37,726 nucleotides of DNA from Phosphoribacter sp044220725 (GTDB lineage: Bacteria > Actinomycetota > Actinomycetes > Actinomycetales > Dermatophilaceae), in the NCBI GenBank assembly GCA_044220725.1, contig JBGAQN010000041.1, positions 1 through 37,726 of the forward strand, in the 5' to 3' direction. The notes under the pieces are model-generated. The model saw only the letters and a program-made list of their open reading frames with translations, was not told the origin of the DNA and did not search any database. A program made the translations under genes and the position numbers. Position 1 is the first letter of the stretch. Every line of letters begins with the position of its first letter. Below are positions 1 to 7,589 of this stretch, in pieces.

Positions 1-230
1 CGGTCTCGGCACAGCTCGGTCCGTGGGCCTGGATCGGCGTGGCTGCGGCGCTTGTCGGTGCTGTGGCCTCGGTCGCGGCCCTCGTCTCATCGCGACGATG
101 GGCCGGGCTGTCGGCCCGATTCGACCGAGAGGCCGATTCGGCCACTAGCCGGGGGCAACGACGCAGCGCCTGGGACGACCTCACCGACGGACACGACCCG
201 ACCCGCGCGGACGACGACGAACGGACCTGA
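1..230 (+). CDS. Trp-associated membrane protein, C-terminal fragment
   Basis: The reading frame is open from the left edge (first complete codon at 3) to a TGA at 228-230, so the true start is outside the window. The visible part has a hydrophobic Ala/Val-rich segment ending in RRW, then a polar, acidic tail containing DDLTDGHDPT. This matches the end of the Trp-operon-associated conserved membrane protein family (TIGR02234) that lies between trpE and trpC in many actinobacteria. Position fits: trpC follows after three small genes. Function is unknown for the family. Identification rests on the tail motif, the last membrane helix and context. Confidence 0.7.
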   Translation, partial: VSAQLGPWAWIGVAAALVGAVASVAALVSSRRWAGLSARFDREADSATSRGQRRSAWDDLTDGHDPTRADDDERT

Positions 231-283
231 CACAATGGGCCCCAGCAAGTCCATGACGGGTGCCCGCCGACCTCGGCGGCCAT

Positions 284-290
284 AGAAGGA
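284..290 (+). promoter_or_regulatory. Ribosome binding site deciding the start at 300
   Basis: AGAAGGA ends 9 nt before the ATG at 300. It directly abuts the in-frame GTG at 291, which is too close to use, so the ATG at 300 is preferred. Confidence 0.6.
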
Positions 291-299
291 GTGACTCTG

Positions 300-539
300 A
301 TGGCCGGAAACGACCACCACGACAACCACGGGCAGAGCGTCGCCGCCTGGACCGGCGTGGGCATCCTCATGGTGGCCTCCGTCGTGATGTCCTGGGCCGT
401 TGTGATTACCTCGACCGGCCTGTTCATCGCCGGTGCCGTGCTCGCGCTGGTCGGTGTCATCGCCGGGAAGGTGCTGGCGATGGCTGGGTTCGGGGTCCAG
501 AAGCCGGGCCGCAGCCAGGTCGACAGCGGCGTTTCCTGA
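300..539 (+). CDS. HGxxPAAW-like small membrane protein
   Basis: This is a 79-residue protein. A short His/Asn-rich N-terminus (NDHHDNHGQSVAAW) is followed by two closely spaced hydrophobic helices (roughly residues 18-38 and 42-62) and a polar tail. It resembles the actinobacterial HGxxPAAW family, which is regularly found beside trpC; here the signature reads HGQSVAAW, a variant. The ATG at 300 has an AGAAGGA ribosome site 9 nt upstream, whereas the GTG at 291 has none at a usable distance. Function is unknown. Confidence 0.7.
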   Translation: MAGNDHHDNHGQSVAAWTGVGILMVASVVMSWAVVITSTGLFIAGAVLALVGVIAGKVLAMAGFGVQKPGRSQVDSGVS

Positions 540-623
540 TCCCGTTCGACCCGGGTCGATCTCGGGCACCTGTGGTAGCACGGGCGATTCACATCGCCTC
601 TACCCGTATCGGACGATAAGGTC

Positions 624-654
624 GTGGGCGCGGCCTCGATTCGGGGACGCCCAC
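624..654 (+). terminator. Hairpin between small membrane-protein genes
   Basis: GTGGGCG (624-630) pairs with CGCCCAC (648-654), and an inner CCTCG/CGGGG helix can extend it. It lies 85 nt after the stop of the upstream gene and 26 nt before the next start. There is no T-run, so it could be an intrinsic terminator or a 5' leader structure. The rest of 540-679 shows no gene. Confidence 0.4.
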
Positions 655-679
655 AGTCATGCTCAAGAAAGGCTATGCC

Positions 680-1048
680 ATGTCGTACGGATCTACCCCA
701 CCTCCTCCGCCGCCCGGTTCCGGGGGCTACGGCGACGCACCGCCGCCCATGGGTCCTGGTGGCGGGATGCCTTATGGCGGCGCGCCGGTGAGCCCGCCGC
801 CGCAGAACAACCTCGTCTTGGCCATCCTCGCCACGGTCCTGTGCTGCCTGCCGGGCGGGATCTACGCCATCATTCAGGCCAACAAGGTCAACACGCTGTG
901 GGCCCAGGGTGACCAGGCTGGCGCCCACGCTGCAGCTGCAGCCGCCAAGAAGTGGTCGATCATCTCGGCTATCGCCGGCGTCGTGGGCGTGGCCCTGTAC
1001 CTGGTGTTCGTCTTCGTCATTGCGGCCAGCGGCGCCTCCACTCGCTGA
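680..1048 (+). CDS. CD225/dispanin-family membrane protein
   Basis: This 122-residue protein has a Pro/Gly-rich N-terminal third (PPPPPPG, GGYGD, GGMPYGG). A CD225/dispanin-type membrane domain follows: PPQNNLVLAILATVLCCLPGG, then IYAIIQANKVNTLW with the following AKKWS segment, and a second hydrophobic helix near residues 92-115. Bacterial members are small, presumably cell-membrane proteins of unknown role. The ATG at 680 is preferred over the in-frame ATG at 659 because AAGAAAGG (665-672) gives a ribosome site 7 nt upstream and because MSYGSTPPPPPP is a typical family start. DUF2752 follows after 12 nt, suggesting cotranscription. Confidence 0.8.
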   Translation: MSYGSTPPPPPPGSGGYGDAPPPMGPGGGMPYGGAPVSPPPQNNLVLAILATVLCCLPGGIYAIIQANKVNTLWAQGDQAGAHAAAAAAKKWSIISAIAGVVGVALYLVFVFVIAASGASTR

Positions 1049-1060
1049 GCCGAACCAGTC

Positions 1061-1489
1061 ATGGCAGCCGAGGCCGCGTACCCCCGTGTTGGTATGGGGG
1101 TGCGCGGCCTCGTGCAGCCTGCGGTCATCGCCGCGGGCTCCGCCGTCGGGGCGGCCTACCTGTATGCCGTCGACCCCAACGTGGCCGGCCACTACCCGCC
1201 GTGCCCGTTCCTCGCCATCACGGGCCTCTGGTGCCCCGGGTGCGGGTCGGCGCGGGCCCTGCATGCCCTCCTGCACCTCGACGTGGGAACGGCCCTGGCG
1301 CGCAACCCGTTCGCCGCGCTCGCGGCGATCTACATCGGGTGGAGCTTCTACCGCTGGACCTACCGTCGGGTCACCGGAACCCCGCTGCGGCTCGCCCCGG
1401 GCTGGGTCATCACGGTGGTCTGGGTGTCGATCGTCGCATTCTGGATCTTGCGCAACGTCCCAGGGATGACATGGTTGTCCCCGCTCTGA
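1061..1489 (+). CDS. DUF2752 membrane protein
   Basis: This 142-residue protein has the DUF2752 signature: CPFLAITGLWCPGCGSARAL, then LLHLD and a downstream ARNPFAAL segment. Three hydrophobic helices are visible (about residues 18-36, 84-100 and 113-132). Cysteines in the CPF and CPGCG motifs are conserved in the family, whose function is not known. There is no clear ribosome site before the ATG at 1061; its position 12 nt after the preceding stop suggests translational coupling. An internal ATG in the MGVRGL segment is a less likely start. Confidence 0.75.
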   Translation: MAAEAAYPRVGMGVRGLVQPAVIAAGSAVGAAYLYAVDPNVAGHYPPCPFLAITGLWCPGCGSARALHALLHLDVGTALARNPFAALAAIYIGWSFYRWTYRRVTGTPLRLAPGWVITVVWVSIVAFWILRNVPGMTWLSPL

Positions 1490-1500
1490 GCCCGACCACG

Positions 1501-1512
1501 TAGCCTGGGTCG
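1501..1512 (+). promoter_or_regulatory. Probable leaderless promoter of trpC
   Basis: TAGCCT (1501-1506) ends exactly 6 nt before the GTG at 1513, so transcription would begin at or next to the start codon. No convincing -35 box or Shine-Dalgarno sequence is present. Confidence 0.5.
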
Positions 1513-2388
1513 GTGCCCGCCACACCCACCGTCCCTGGTTCGTCCAGCGTCCTGGACGACATCATTGCCGGGGTGCGTGCCGACCTCACCGAGCGCGTCG
1601 CCCGCACCTCCCGCGCCGACCTTGAGGCGCGCGCCGCCGCTAGGCCCCCGGCGCTCGACGCCGAAGCAGCGTTGCTGCGCGCGGCCCCCGGCATCGCCGT
1701 CATCGCTGAGGTCAAGCGGGCGAGCCCCAGCAAGGGCGCGCTCGCGGACATCCCCGACCCTGCCGCCTTGGCCGGCGCGTATGCCGCCGGCGGCGCCACC
1801 GCGATCTCCGTCCTCACCGAGGGACGCCGGTTCGCAGGCTCGCTGGCCGACCTCGACGAGGTCCGCGCCGCAGTGCAGATCCCGGTGCTGCGCAAGGACT
1901 TCATGGTCGAGCCCTATCAAATCGTCGAGGCCCGAGCCCACGGCGCCGACCTCATCCTGCTCATCGTCGCGGCCCTCAACGACGCGCAGCTGCTGTCGAT
2001 GCGCGAACAGGCCGAAGCGCTGGGCATGACCGCTCTGGTCGAGATCCACGACGAGGATGAGGCCCGTCGCGCGGTTGCCAGCGGCGCCCGCGTCATTGGC
2101 GTCAACGCGCGCAACCTCAAGACCCTCCAGGTCGATCCGGACGCGTTCGCCCGGCTGCGCCCGCTCATCCCCGACGGCGCGGTGGCCGTCGCGGAGTCCG
2201 GGATCCGTGGGGTCGCCGACGTCGCCCGGTATGCCGCCGAGGGCGCACGCGCCGTGCTGGTGGGCGAAGCCCTGGTCATCGGTGGCGACCCCACCGGCGC
2301 GGTGGCGAGCTTCGCGGGAGTGCCGGTGGGCGGCATACGGGAGAACGGGTCGGCGAGCACAGCGAAGACAGGAGAAGAGGCGCGATGA
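1513..2388 (+). CDS. trpC: Indole-3-glycerol-phosphate synthase
   Basis: TrpC converts carboxyphenylaminodeoxyribulose phosphate to indole-3-glycerol phosphate, the fourth step of tryptophan synthesis, in the cytoplasm. At 291 residues it is slightly longer than usual through a C-terminal extension. The signature VIAEVKRASPSKG (E66, K68) is present, followed by TEGRRFAGSL, VLRKDFMVEPYQI, IGVNARNLKT and the C-terminal phosphate site VAESGI / AVLVGEALV. The GTG start at 1513 is supported by a -10-like TAGCCT 6 nt upstream (leaderless). The stop overlaps the trpB start by 4 nt (ATGA), so trpC-trpB-trpA form one transcript. It is a monofunctional enzyme, not fused to TrpF. Confidence 0.97.
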   Translation: MPATPTVPGSSSVLDDIIAGVRADLTERVARTSRADLEARAAARPPALDAEAALLRAAPGIAVIAEVKRASPSKGALADIPDPAALAGAYAAGGATAISVLTEGRRFAGSLADLDEVRAAVQIPVLRKDFMVEPYQIVEARAHGADLILLIVAALNDAQLLSMREQAEALGMTALVEIHDEDEARRAVASGARVIGVNARNLKTLQVDPDAFARLRPLIPDGAVAVAESGIRGVADVARYAAEGARAVLVGEALVIGGDPTGAVASFAGVPVGGIRENGSASTAKTGEEAR

Positions 2389-3587
2389 GCGAGCAGGCGG
2401 GTCGCTTCGGCGGGTTCGGGGGGCGCTACGTCCCCGAAGCGCTCATCCCCGCACTGGAGCAGTTGGACGAGGTGCGCCGCAAGGCCGCCGTCGACCCCGA
2501 GTTCGTCGGCGAACTCGACCGGCTGCACCGCACCTATACCGGCCGCCCGTCGATCATCACCGAGGTGCCGCGCTTCGCCGAACACTGCGGCGGTGCGCGA
2601 GTCATCCTCAAACGCGAAGACCTCAACCACACCGGCTCGCACAAGATCAACAACGTCCTCGGGCAGGCGCTGCTGGCCAAGCGGATGGGCAAGACCCGGG
2701 TCATTGCCGAGACCGGTGCCGGACAGCACGGCGTGGCGACGGCGACCGCGGCGGCCCTGCTCGGCCTGGAGTGCGTGGTCTATATGGGCGCGGTCGACAC
2801 CCGCCGGCAGGCGCTCAACGTCGCCCGGATGCGGCTGCTCGGCGCCGAGGTCGTCGCCGTGACCAACGGCAGCCAGACCCTCAAGGACGCGGTCAACGAG
2901 GCACTGCGGGACTGGGTCGCCAACGTCGACTCCACGCACTACGTGCTGGGCACCGTGACCGGCCCGCACCCGTTTCCCGAGATGGTCCGCGACTTCCACC
3001 GGATCATCGGTGTCGAGGCTCGCGCCCAGGTGCTCGACCTGGTCGGCCGGTTGCCCGACGCGGTCCTCGCCTGTGTCGGCGGCGGCTCCAACGCCATGGG
3101 CATCTTCCACCGGTTCCTGCTCGATCCCTCGGTGCGGCTCATCGGCCTGGAGGCTGGCGGCGAAGGCGTGGACAGCGGACGGCACGCGGCCCGCTTCTCG
3201 GGTGGGACGCGCGGGGTCCTGCATGGCGCGGCGACCTACGTCCTGCAGGACGACGACGGTCAGACCATCGAATCCCACTCCGTATCAGCCGGATTGGACT
3301 ATCCCTCGGTCGGGCCGGAGCATGCGCATCTGTTCGAGACCGGACGCGCGGAATACCGGGCGGTCACCGACGATGAGGCGATGGAGGCCTTCCGCCTGCT
3401 GTGTCGCACCGAGGGGATCATCCCCGCGATCGAGTCCTCGCACGCTCTCGCGGGCGCCATGGCGGTCGGCCGCGAGCTGGGCCCGGACGCACTGCTGCTC
3501 GTCTCGCTGTCCGGGCGGGGCGACAAGGACGTGCACACCGCGGCGCGCTGGTTCGGGCTGCTTGACGACGCGGAGGGTATGCCGTGA
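2385..3587 (+). CDS. trpB: Tryptophan synthase beta chain
   Basis: TrpB joins indole to L-serine with PLP to make L-tryptophan, as the beta subunits of the alpha2-beta2 complex. At 400 residues it has standard length. The N-terminal GRFGGFGGRYVPEAL matches the family start; HTGSHKINN carries the PLP lysine K87; the glycine loop GGGSNAMGIF binds the PLP phosphate; ETGAGQHGVA and EGIIPAIESSHAL are also present. The start ATG overlaps the trpC stop and the stop overlaps the trpA GTG, each by 4 nt, which indicates tight translational coupling. It is a TrpB1-type enzyme paired with trpA. Confidence 0.98.
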   Translation: MSEQAGRFGGFGGRYVPEALIPALEQLDEVRRKAAVDPEFVGELDRLHRTYTGRPSIITEVPRFAEHCGGARVILKREDLNHTGSHKINNVLGQALLAKRMGKTRVIAETGAGQHGVATATAAALLGLECVVYMGAVDTRRQALNVARMRLLGAEVVAVTNGSQTLKDAVNEALRDWVANVDSTHYVLGTVTGPHPFPEMVRDFHRIIGVEARAQVLDLVGRLPDAVLACVGGGSNAMGIFHRFLLDPSVRLIGLEAGGEGVDSGRHAARFSGGTRGVLHGAATYVLQDDDGQTIESHSVSAGLDYPSVGPEHAHLFETGRAEYRAVTDDEAMEAFRLLCRTEGIIPAIESSHALAGAMAVGRELGPDALLLVSLSGRGDKDVHTAARWFGLLDDAEGMP

Positions 3588-4399
3588 CCCCCACCTCGCA
3601 CTCCCTGCGTCTGAGCCCAGGCGCCCAGGTGTTGGCCGCCTGCCGGGCTGCGGGTCGGGCCGCCCTGATCGGCTACCTGCCGGTGGGGTTCCCCACCGTA
3701 GAGGGGTCGATCGAAGCCATGGTCGCCATGGCCCGGGCCGGCGCTGACATCGTCGAGGTGGGGGTGCCCTACTCCGACCCGCTCATGGACGGCCCGGTCA
3801 TCCAACGCGCCACCGAGACTGCCCTCGACGGCGGCACCCGGGTCGACGATGTGTTCAGCGCCGTCCACGCGATCAGCGCGACCGGGGCGGCGGCATACGT
3901 CATGACCTATTGGAACCTCGTGCTCCGGCGCGGCGTGGACCGGTTCGCGGCCGACCTTGCAGCGGCGGGAGGCTCCGGGCTCATCACACCGGATCTCATT
4001 CCCGACGAGGCGGGTCAGTGGCTGGCCGCTTCGGATGCCAACGGGCTAGACCGGGTCTTCCTGGTCGCCCCCTCGTCCACGCCCGAGCGCCTCGTCGTCG
4101 CCACCGGAGCTTGCCGCGGCTTCGTGTATGCCGCGTCGACGATGGGCGTCACCGGCACCCGTGAGACGGTCGGGTCGGCTGCTGAGACGGTGGTCGCTGC
4201 GACCCGCGAGGTCACCGACCTGCCGGTCTGCGTCGGGCTGGGCGTGTCGACCCGGGCCCAAGCGGCCGATGTGGCCCGGTTCGCCGACGGCGTCATTGTC
4301 GGGTCGGCGCTCGTGCGAGCGCTGGGGGAGGGCGGCATACCGGCGCTGGAGGCCCTCACCCGCGAACTGGCCGCCGGGGTGCGTGAGGGACGCGGATGA
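3584..4399 (+). CDS. trpA: Tryptophan synthase alpha chain
   Basis: TrpA cleaves indole-3-glycerol phosphate to indole and glyceraldehyde 3-phosphate and channels indole to TrpB. The 271-residue TIM barrel has the active-site acids in the expected motifs: E58 in DIVEVGVPYSDP and D69 in MDGPVIQ. The phosphate-binding segments VGLGVS and VIVGSALV are near the C-terminus. It starts with GTG inside the trpB stop (GTGA overlap) and ends overlapping the ATG of the MauE-like gene by 4 nt, so that membrane protein belongs to the trp transcript. Confidence 0.97.
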   Translation: MTPTSHSLRLSPGAQVLAACRAAGRAALIGYLPVGFPTVEGSIEAMVAMARAGADIVEVGVPYSDPLMDGPVIQRATETALDGGTRVDDVFSAVHAISATGAAAYVMTYWNLVLRRGVDRFAADLAAAGGSGLITPDLIPDEAGQWLAASDANGLDRVFLVAPSSTPERLVVATGACRGFVYAASTMGVTGTRETVGSAAETVVAATREVTDLPVCVGLGVSTRAQAADVARFADGVIVGSALVRALGEGGIPALEALTRELAAGVREGRG

Positions 4400-4854
4400 C
4401 CCGGGACCGACGGCTGGACCTGCTGGGGACGGTGCTGCGGCTCGTCCTTGGCGGGGTGCTGCTGGTCGCCGGAGCGCTCAAGGTAACCAACCTTGGGCAG
4501 TCGGCGCTCGCGGTGCGCGCCTATCAGCTGCTGCCCTACGACGTGGCCGGATATGTGGGCTACGCCCTGCCGGTCATCGAGATCGTCGTGGGGTTGCTGC
4601 TCGTCATCGGTCTGTTCACCCGCCCGGCGGCGATCGCGGGGAGCCTACTCATGCTCGCCTTCGTCGTCGGGATCGCGTCGGCCTGGGCGCGCGGCCTGTC
4701 CATCGACTGTGGGTGTTTCGGCGGCGGTGGCCAAATCGGCGCAGAGCAGACGGCCTACCCCTGGGAGCTCAGCCGCGACGCGGCCCTGCTGCTTGCCGGC
4801 GCTTGGCTGGTGCGGCGACCGCGCACGGCATACGCCCTCGACGACCGGGTCTGA
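4396..4854 (+). CDS. MauE/DoxX-family redox-associated membrane protein
   Basis: This 152-residue protein has four hydrophobic helices (about residues 10-29, 52-72, 78-98 and 124-142). A CGCF motif (C105, C107) in LSIDCGCFGGGG sits in the loop before the last helix. MauE/DoxX-like proteins are integral membrane partners of thiol-disulfide chemistry; MauE supports disulfide formation in methylamine dehydrogenase. The gene overlaps the trpA stop by 4 nt and is followed at once by two DsbA-like genes, which makes an oxidoreductase-recycling role plausible. The exact electron path is not evident. The CGCF pair is the likely redox site (inference). Confidence 0.8.
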   Translation: MTRDRRLDLLGTVLRLVLGGVLLVAGALKVTNLGQSALAVRAYQLLPYDVAGYVGYALPVIEIVVGLLLVIGLFTRPAAIAGSLLMLAFVVGIASAWARGLSIDCGCFGGGGQIGAEQTAYPWELSRDAALLLAGAWLVRRPRTAYALDDRV

Positions 4855-4880
4855 GAGCGCCAGACGCGGGCACCCGCACC

Positions 4881-4894
4881 GGTGGGGGAGAATG
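4881..4894 (+). promoter_or_regulatory. Conserved leader before the first DsbA-like gene
   Basis: GGTGGGGGAGAATG is nearly identical to GGTAGGGGAGAATG (5635-5648) before the paralogue. GAGAAT lies 7 nt before the ATG at 4901 and could be a leaderless -10; GGGGGAG could instead act as a ribosome site about 10 nt away. Confidence 0.4.
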
Positions 4895-4900
4895 GTCGGT

Positions 4901-5623
4901 ATGCCGCGCCCAGACGCCTCAGCCAAACTCGCCGCCGCTGCCCCTCGACGCTCCCGTAGCGGGCTGGCGATCGGCATCGCCGCGTTCGTCTTCGTGGCGG
5001 TGATCGCCGCCATCGTCATCGGAGCGGTCACCTCGAATGCGAACTCCGCTGGGAGCGGGGCGTTTCCCAAGGGTGCGACGGCGTTGGGAGCACCGATGGT
5101 GGTGAACCCCGACGCGCCGGCCTCGGTGCCGGTCCTGGCCGTCTTCGAAGACCCGCAGTGCCCGGCCTGCGCATCGATGGACAAGGTCTACGGCGCGGCG
5201 ATCGCTGAGTTGGCCACGTCCAACAAGGCCAAGGTCGTCGTGCACACGATGACCTTCCTGGACACCAACCTCAAGAACGACTCGTCGATGCGCGCGGCCA
5301 TGGGCGCCTACTGCGCCGCGGATCAGGGCAAGTTCCTCGATTACATGACCGCGGTCTACGCGGGTCAACCTCAGCAGGAAGGCGTGGGCTGGACCGACAC
5401 CCAGCTTGAGGCTTTCGCGATCGGCGCCAAGGTGGGCAGCCTCCCGACGTGGCAGACCTGCGTCAAGGACAAGACGTACAAGGCTCATGCCGCTGCCACC
5501 GCCGAGGCAGCGCTCAAGTCCGGCGTGACGGGCACTCCGACGCTCCAGCTCAACGGGGCCAAGCTCAGCCTCACCGGCAACGTCGACGAGCTTGCCGCCG
5601 CGGTCAAGGCGGCCACGAAGTAG
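4901..5623 (+). CDS. Membrane-anchored DsbA-family thiol-disulfide oxidoreductase (copy 1)
   Basis: This 240-residue protein has a short basic N-terminus, one membrane helix (about residues 21-43) and an extracytoplasmic DsbA-like thioredoxin domain. The redox motif is CPAC (C87, C90) in FEDPQCPAC, and the cis-proline loop is SGVTGTPTLQLNG. It probably oxidises or isomerises disulfides in exported proteins. The ATG at 4901 is chosen because the in-frame ATG at 4892 sits 1 nt after the GGGGGAG stretch, too close for a ribosome site. The next gene is a paralogue, and the upstream MauE-like protein is a likely membrane partner. Thioredoxin-like reduction instead of oxidation cannot be excluded. 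Confidence 0.85.
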   Translation: MPRPDASAKLAAAAPRRSRSGLAIGIAAFVFVAVIAAIVIGAVTSNANSAGSGAFPKGATALGAPMVVNPDAPASVPVLAVFEDPQCPACASMDKVYGAAIAELATSNKAKVVVHTMTFLDTNLKNDSSMRAAMGAYCAADQGKFLDYMTAVYAGQPQQEGVGWTDTQLEAFAIGAKVGSLPTWQTCVKDKTYKAHAAATAEAALKSGVTGTPTLQLNGAKLSLTGNVDELAAAVKAATK

Positions 5624-5634
5624 CCGTTGGCGGC

Positions 5635-5648
5635 GGTAGGGGAGAATG
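5635..5648 (+). promoter_or_regulatory. Conserved leader before the second DsbA-like gene
   Basis: GGTAGGGGAGAATG repeats the block in front of copy 1 with one change. GAGAAT (5642-5647) ends 6 nt before the ATG at 5654. Duplication of gene plus leader is the simplest explanation. Confidence 0.4.
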
Positions 5649-5653
5649 CCGGC

Positions 5654-6571
5654 ATGTCGCTTCAGGACTCGTCCGAATCCTCGTCTTCCCAGCCGTCCCC
5701 GCCGACCCAGCACAGCGATCCCTTCATCGGCGCGGCCCCCTCGAGGAGCGACGTTGCGGCCCCTGCGCGTAAAGGGTCGCGAAACGGTGTCGTTGGCGCC
5801 TTGGTCGCTGCCGTTGCCGTCCTCGCAGTCGCCGTTGCCTTTCTGCTCGGCCAGGCGACGGGCCGGGCACCGGCGGTGAATTCGGCGGCGGGCGCAGCGT
5901 CGGCACCGATCGCGTCACAGCCTGCGGCGGTATCTCCGCCCGCGAAGGCCAGCGCCGCAGCGCCGGCTGCTAGCCCGGCCCCCGTCCCGACCGTCGGGCC
6001 AGTTCCGCGCGGAGCCACCGGATTCGGTGGGCCGATGGTCATCAATCCGACGGCTCCCCCAGGGGTGCCGACCCTGGACATCTACGAGGACCCGCAGTGC
6101 CCGATCTGTGGCCACTTCGAGCAGGTCTTTGGCGCGGCCGTGGCCGCCCTGGCCAAGAACAACGGGGCCAAGGTTGTCGTCCATACCATGACCTTCTTGG
6201 ACCGCAATCTGCGCAACGACTCGTCGGTGCGGGCCGCCAACGCCGCCTTCTGTGCCGCGGACCAGGGCAAGTTCCTCACCTTCACCAGCGCGATGTATGC
6301 CGGCCAGCCGGCTCGGGAGGGTGACGGATTCACCGACCTTCGCCTGACCGAATTCGCCCAGGCGGTCGGGATCTCCGGGACCGGGTTGGCCGCCTGGAAG
6401 ACCTGCCAGGCGGGGCTGACGTACGGCGCGCACGTGGCTGCCCTGGAAGGCAACTCCGAACGATCCGGTGTCACAGGGACGCCCACCGCACTGGTCAACG
6501 GCAAACAACTCAACTTGGCCGGTCTGGACGGTGCCGGGTTCCACGCCGCAGTCAAGGCCGGGGGCCGATGA
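5654..6571 (+). CDS. Membrane-anchored DsbA-family thiol-disulfide oxidoreductase (copy 2)
   Basis: This 305-residue paralogue of the preceding gene has a Ser/Pro-rich cytoplasmic N-terminus, a membrane helix at about residues 46-66 and an Ala/Pro-rich linker (about 70-118). The DsbA-like domain follows, with CPIC (C149, C152) in YEDPQCPIC and the cis-proline loop SGVTGTPTALVNG. Large blocks are shared with copy 1 (VVHTMTFLD, NDSS, CAADQGKFL, MYAGQP). The different middle residues of the CXXC motif (PI against PA) and the longer spacer suggest different redox potential or reach (inference). Its stop overlaps the lgt start by 4 nt. Confidence 0.85.
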   Translation: MSLQDSSESSSSQPSPPTQHSDPFIGAAPSRSDVAAPARKGSRNGVVGALVAAVAVLAVAVAFLLGQATGRAPAVNSAAGAASAPIASQPAAVSPPAKASAAAPAASPAPVPTVGPVPRGATGFGGPMVINPTAPPGVPTLDIYEDPQCPICGHFEQVFGAAVAALAKNNGAKVVVHTMTFLDRNLRNDSSVRAANAAFCAADQGKFLTFTSAMYAGQPAREGDGFTDLRLTEFAQAVGISGTGLAAWKTCQAGLTYGAHVAALEGNSERSGVTGTPTALVNGKQLNLAGLDGAGFHAAVKAGGR

Positions 6572-7473
6572 TCACCGCGGCATACCCGGGGTCGTGGGTC
6601 AGCCTGGCGGCCGAGATTCCCAGCCCGACCACCGGTGTGTGGTGGCTCGGGCCCTTCCCAGTGCGTGGATATGCCATGTCGATCCTTGCCGGCATCGTCG
6701 TCGCGGTATGGCTGACCCAGCGCCGCCTCGTCGCGCGTGGTGGCACGCCGGGGCAGGTGCTGGACGTCTCGGCGTGGGCCGTCCCCTTCGGCATCATTGG
6801 TGGCCGGATCTATCACGTCATCACCACGCCGCAGCCCTATTTCGGGGAGGGTGGCACGCCGTGGCACGCCCTCAAGATCTGGGAGGGTGGCCTCGGCATC
6901 TGGGGGGCCGTAGCTCTGGGGGCGCTCGGCGCGTGGCTGGGTTGCCGCCGTCACCGCGTGCGGTTTGCCGACTTTGTGGATGCCGCGGCGCCCGGCTATT
7001 TGGTTGCTCAGGCGCTCGGCCGCGTGGGTAACTGGTTCAACAACGAGATCTACGGTCCACCGACCGATCTTCCGTGGGGCCTGCGAATCCATGAATGGGA
7101 TTCGTCGGCCGGGCACGCGGTGCTCGATGCCGTGGGCACGCCCATCCTCAAGGGAGTGTTCCACCCGACCTTCCTTTATGAGGCGCTGTGGTGCCTCGGC
7201 GTGGCCGCCTTCCTGCTGTGGAGGGAGCGCCGGCGCACCTTCCGGCCCGGCCAGGTCTTCGCAGGTTTCGTCGTCGTCGGCTATCCACTGGGACGGTTCG
7301 TCATCGAACTCATCCGCACCGACGATGCCAACCGCATCCTCGGGCTGCGGGTCAACACCTGGGTCTCCGGCCTGGTCATCGTCTTGGGATGGTGGCTCTA
7401 CCGTCGGTGTGGGCAAGCGCCAGCGGCGACTGAGGCTGGCCCAGAAGAGCCGTTGTCTCGGAATGCGGAATGA
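6568..7473 (+). CDS. lgt: Prolipoprotein diacylglyceryl transferase
   Basis: Lgt transfers diacylglycerol from phosphatidylglycerol to the lipobox cysteine of prolipoproteins at the outer face of the cell membrane. The 301-residue protein has seven predicted hydrophobic segments, the family signature GRVGNWFNNEIYG (R152 at the place of the essential arginine) and HPTFLYEALW. FGIIGGRIYHVI is in the second third and GRFVIELIR near the end. It overlaps the second DsbA-like gene by 4 nt, so it is probably on the same mRNA. The position after trpA and before the gltB block is like that in mycobacteria. Confidence 0.96.
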   Translation: MITAAYPGSWVSLAAEIPSPTTGVWWLGPFPVRGYAMSILAGIVVAVWLTQRRLVARGGTPGQVLDVSAWAVPFGIIGGRIYHVITTPQPYFGEGGTPWHALKIWEGGLGIWGAVALGALGAWLGCRRHRVRFADFVDAAAPGYLVAQALGRVGNWFNNEIYGPPTDLPWGLRIHEWDSSAGHAVLDAVGTPILKGVFHPTFLYEALWCLGVAAFLLWRERRRTFRPGQVFAGFVVVGYPLGRFVIELIRTDDANRILGLRVNTWVSGLVIVLGWWLYRRCGQAPAATEAGPEEPLSRNAE

Positions 7474-7589
7474 TCCGTATCAAACTGTAGGACAGAATCC
7501 CGGTTCGCTATCCTTGCCGGGCTGGCCATCGCCGTCCAGCCGCGTCATCCGCGTCCCGCAGGGACGCCTGTCCAGGACGGTGAGGCTCC
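7474..7589 (+). promoter_or_regulatory. gltB upstream region with stem-loop
   Basis: This 116-nt gap holds a possible -10, TATCCT (7509-7514), without a clear -35. A perfect 7-bp hairpin follows, GCGTCCC (7551-7557) with GGGACGC (7561-7567) and a 3-nt loop, ending 22 nt before the gltB ATG. It could be a leader structure controlling gltB or a terminator for lgt read-through; no T-run follows. Confidence 0.35.

Noticed and set aside
1917..3278. Long minus-strand frame opposite trpC and trpB
   Set aside because: Shadow of strongly supported trp genes; composition is typical of antisense frames in GC-rich DNA.
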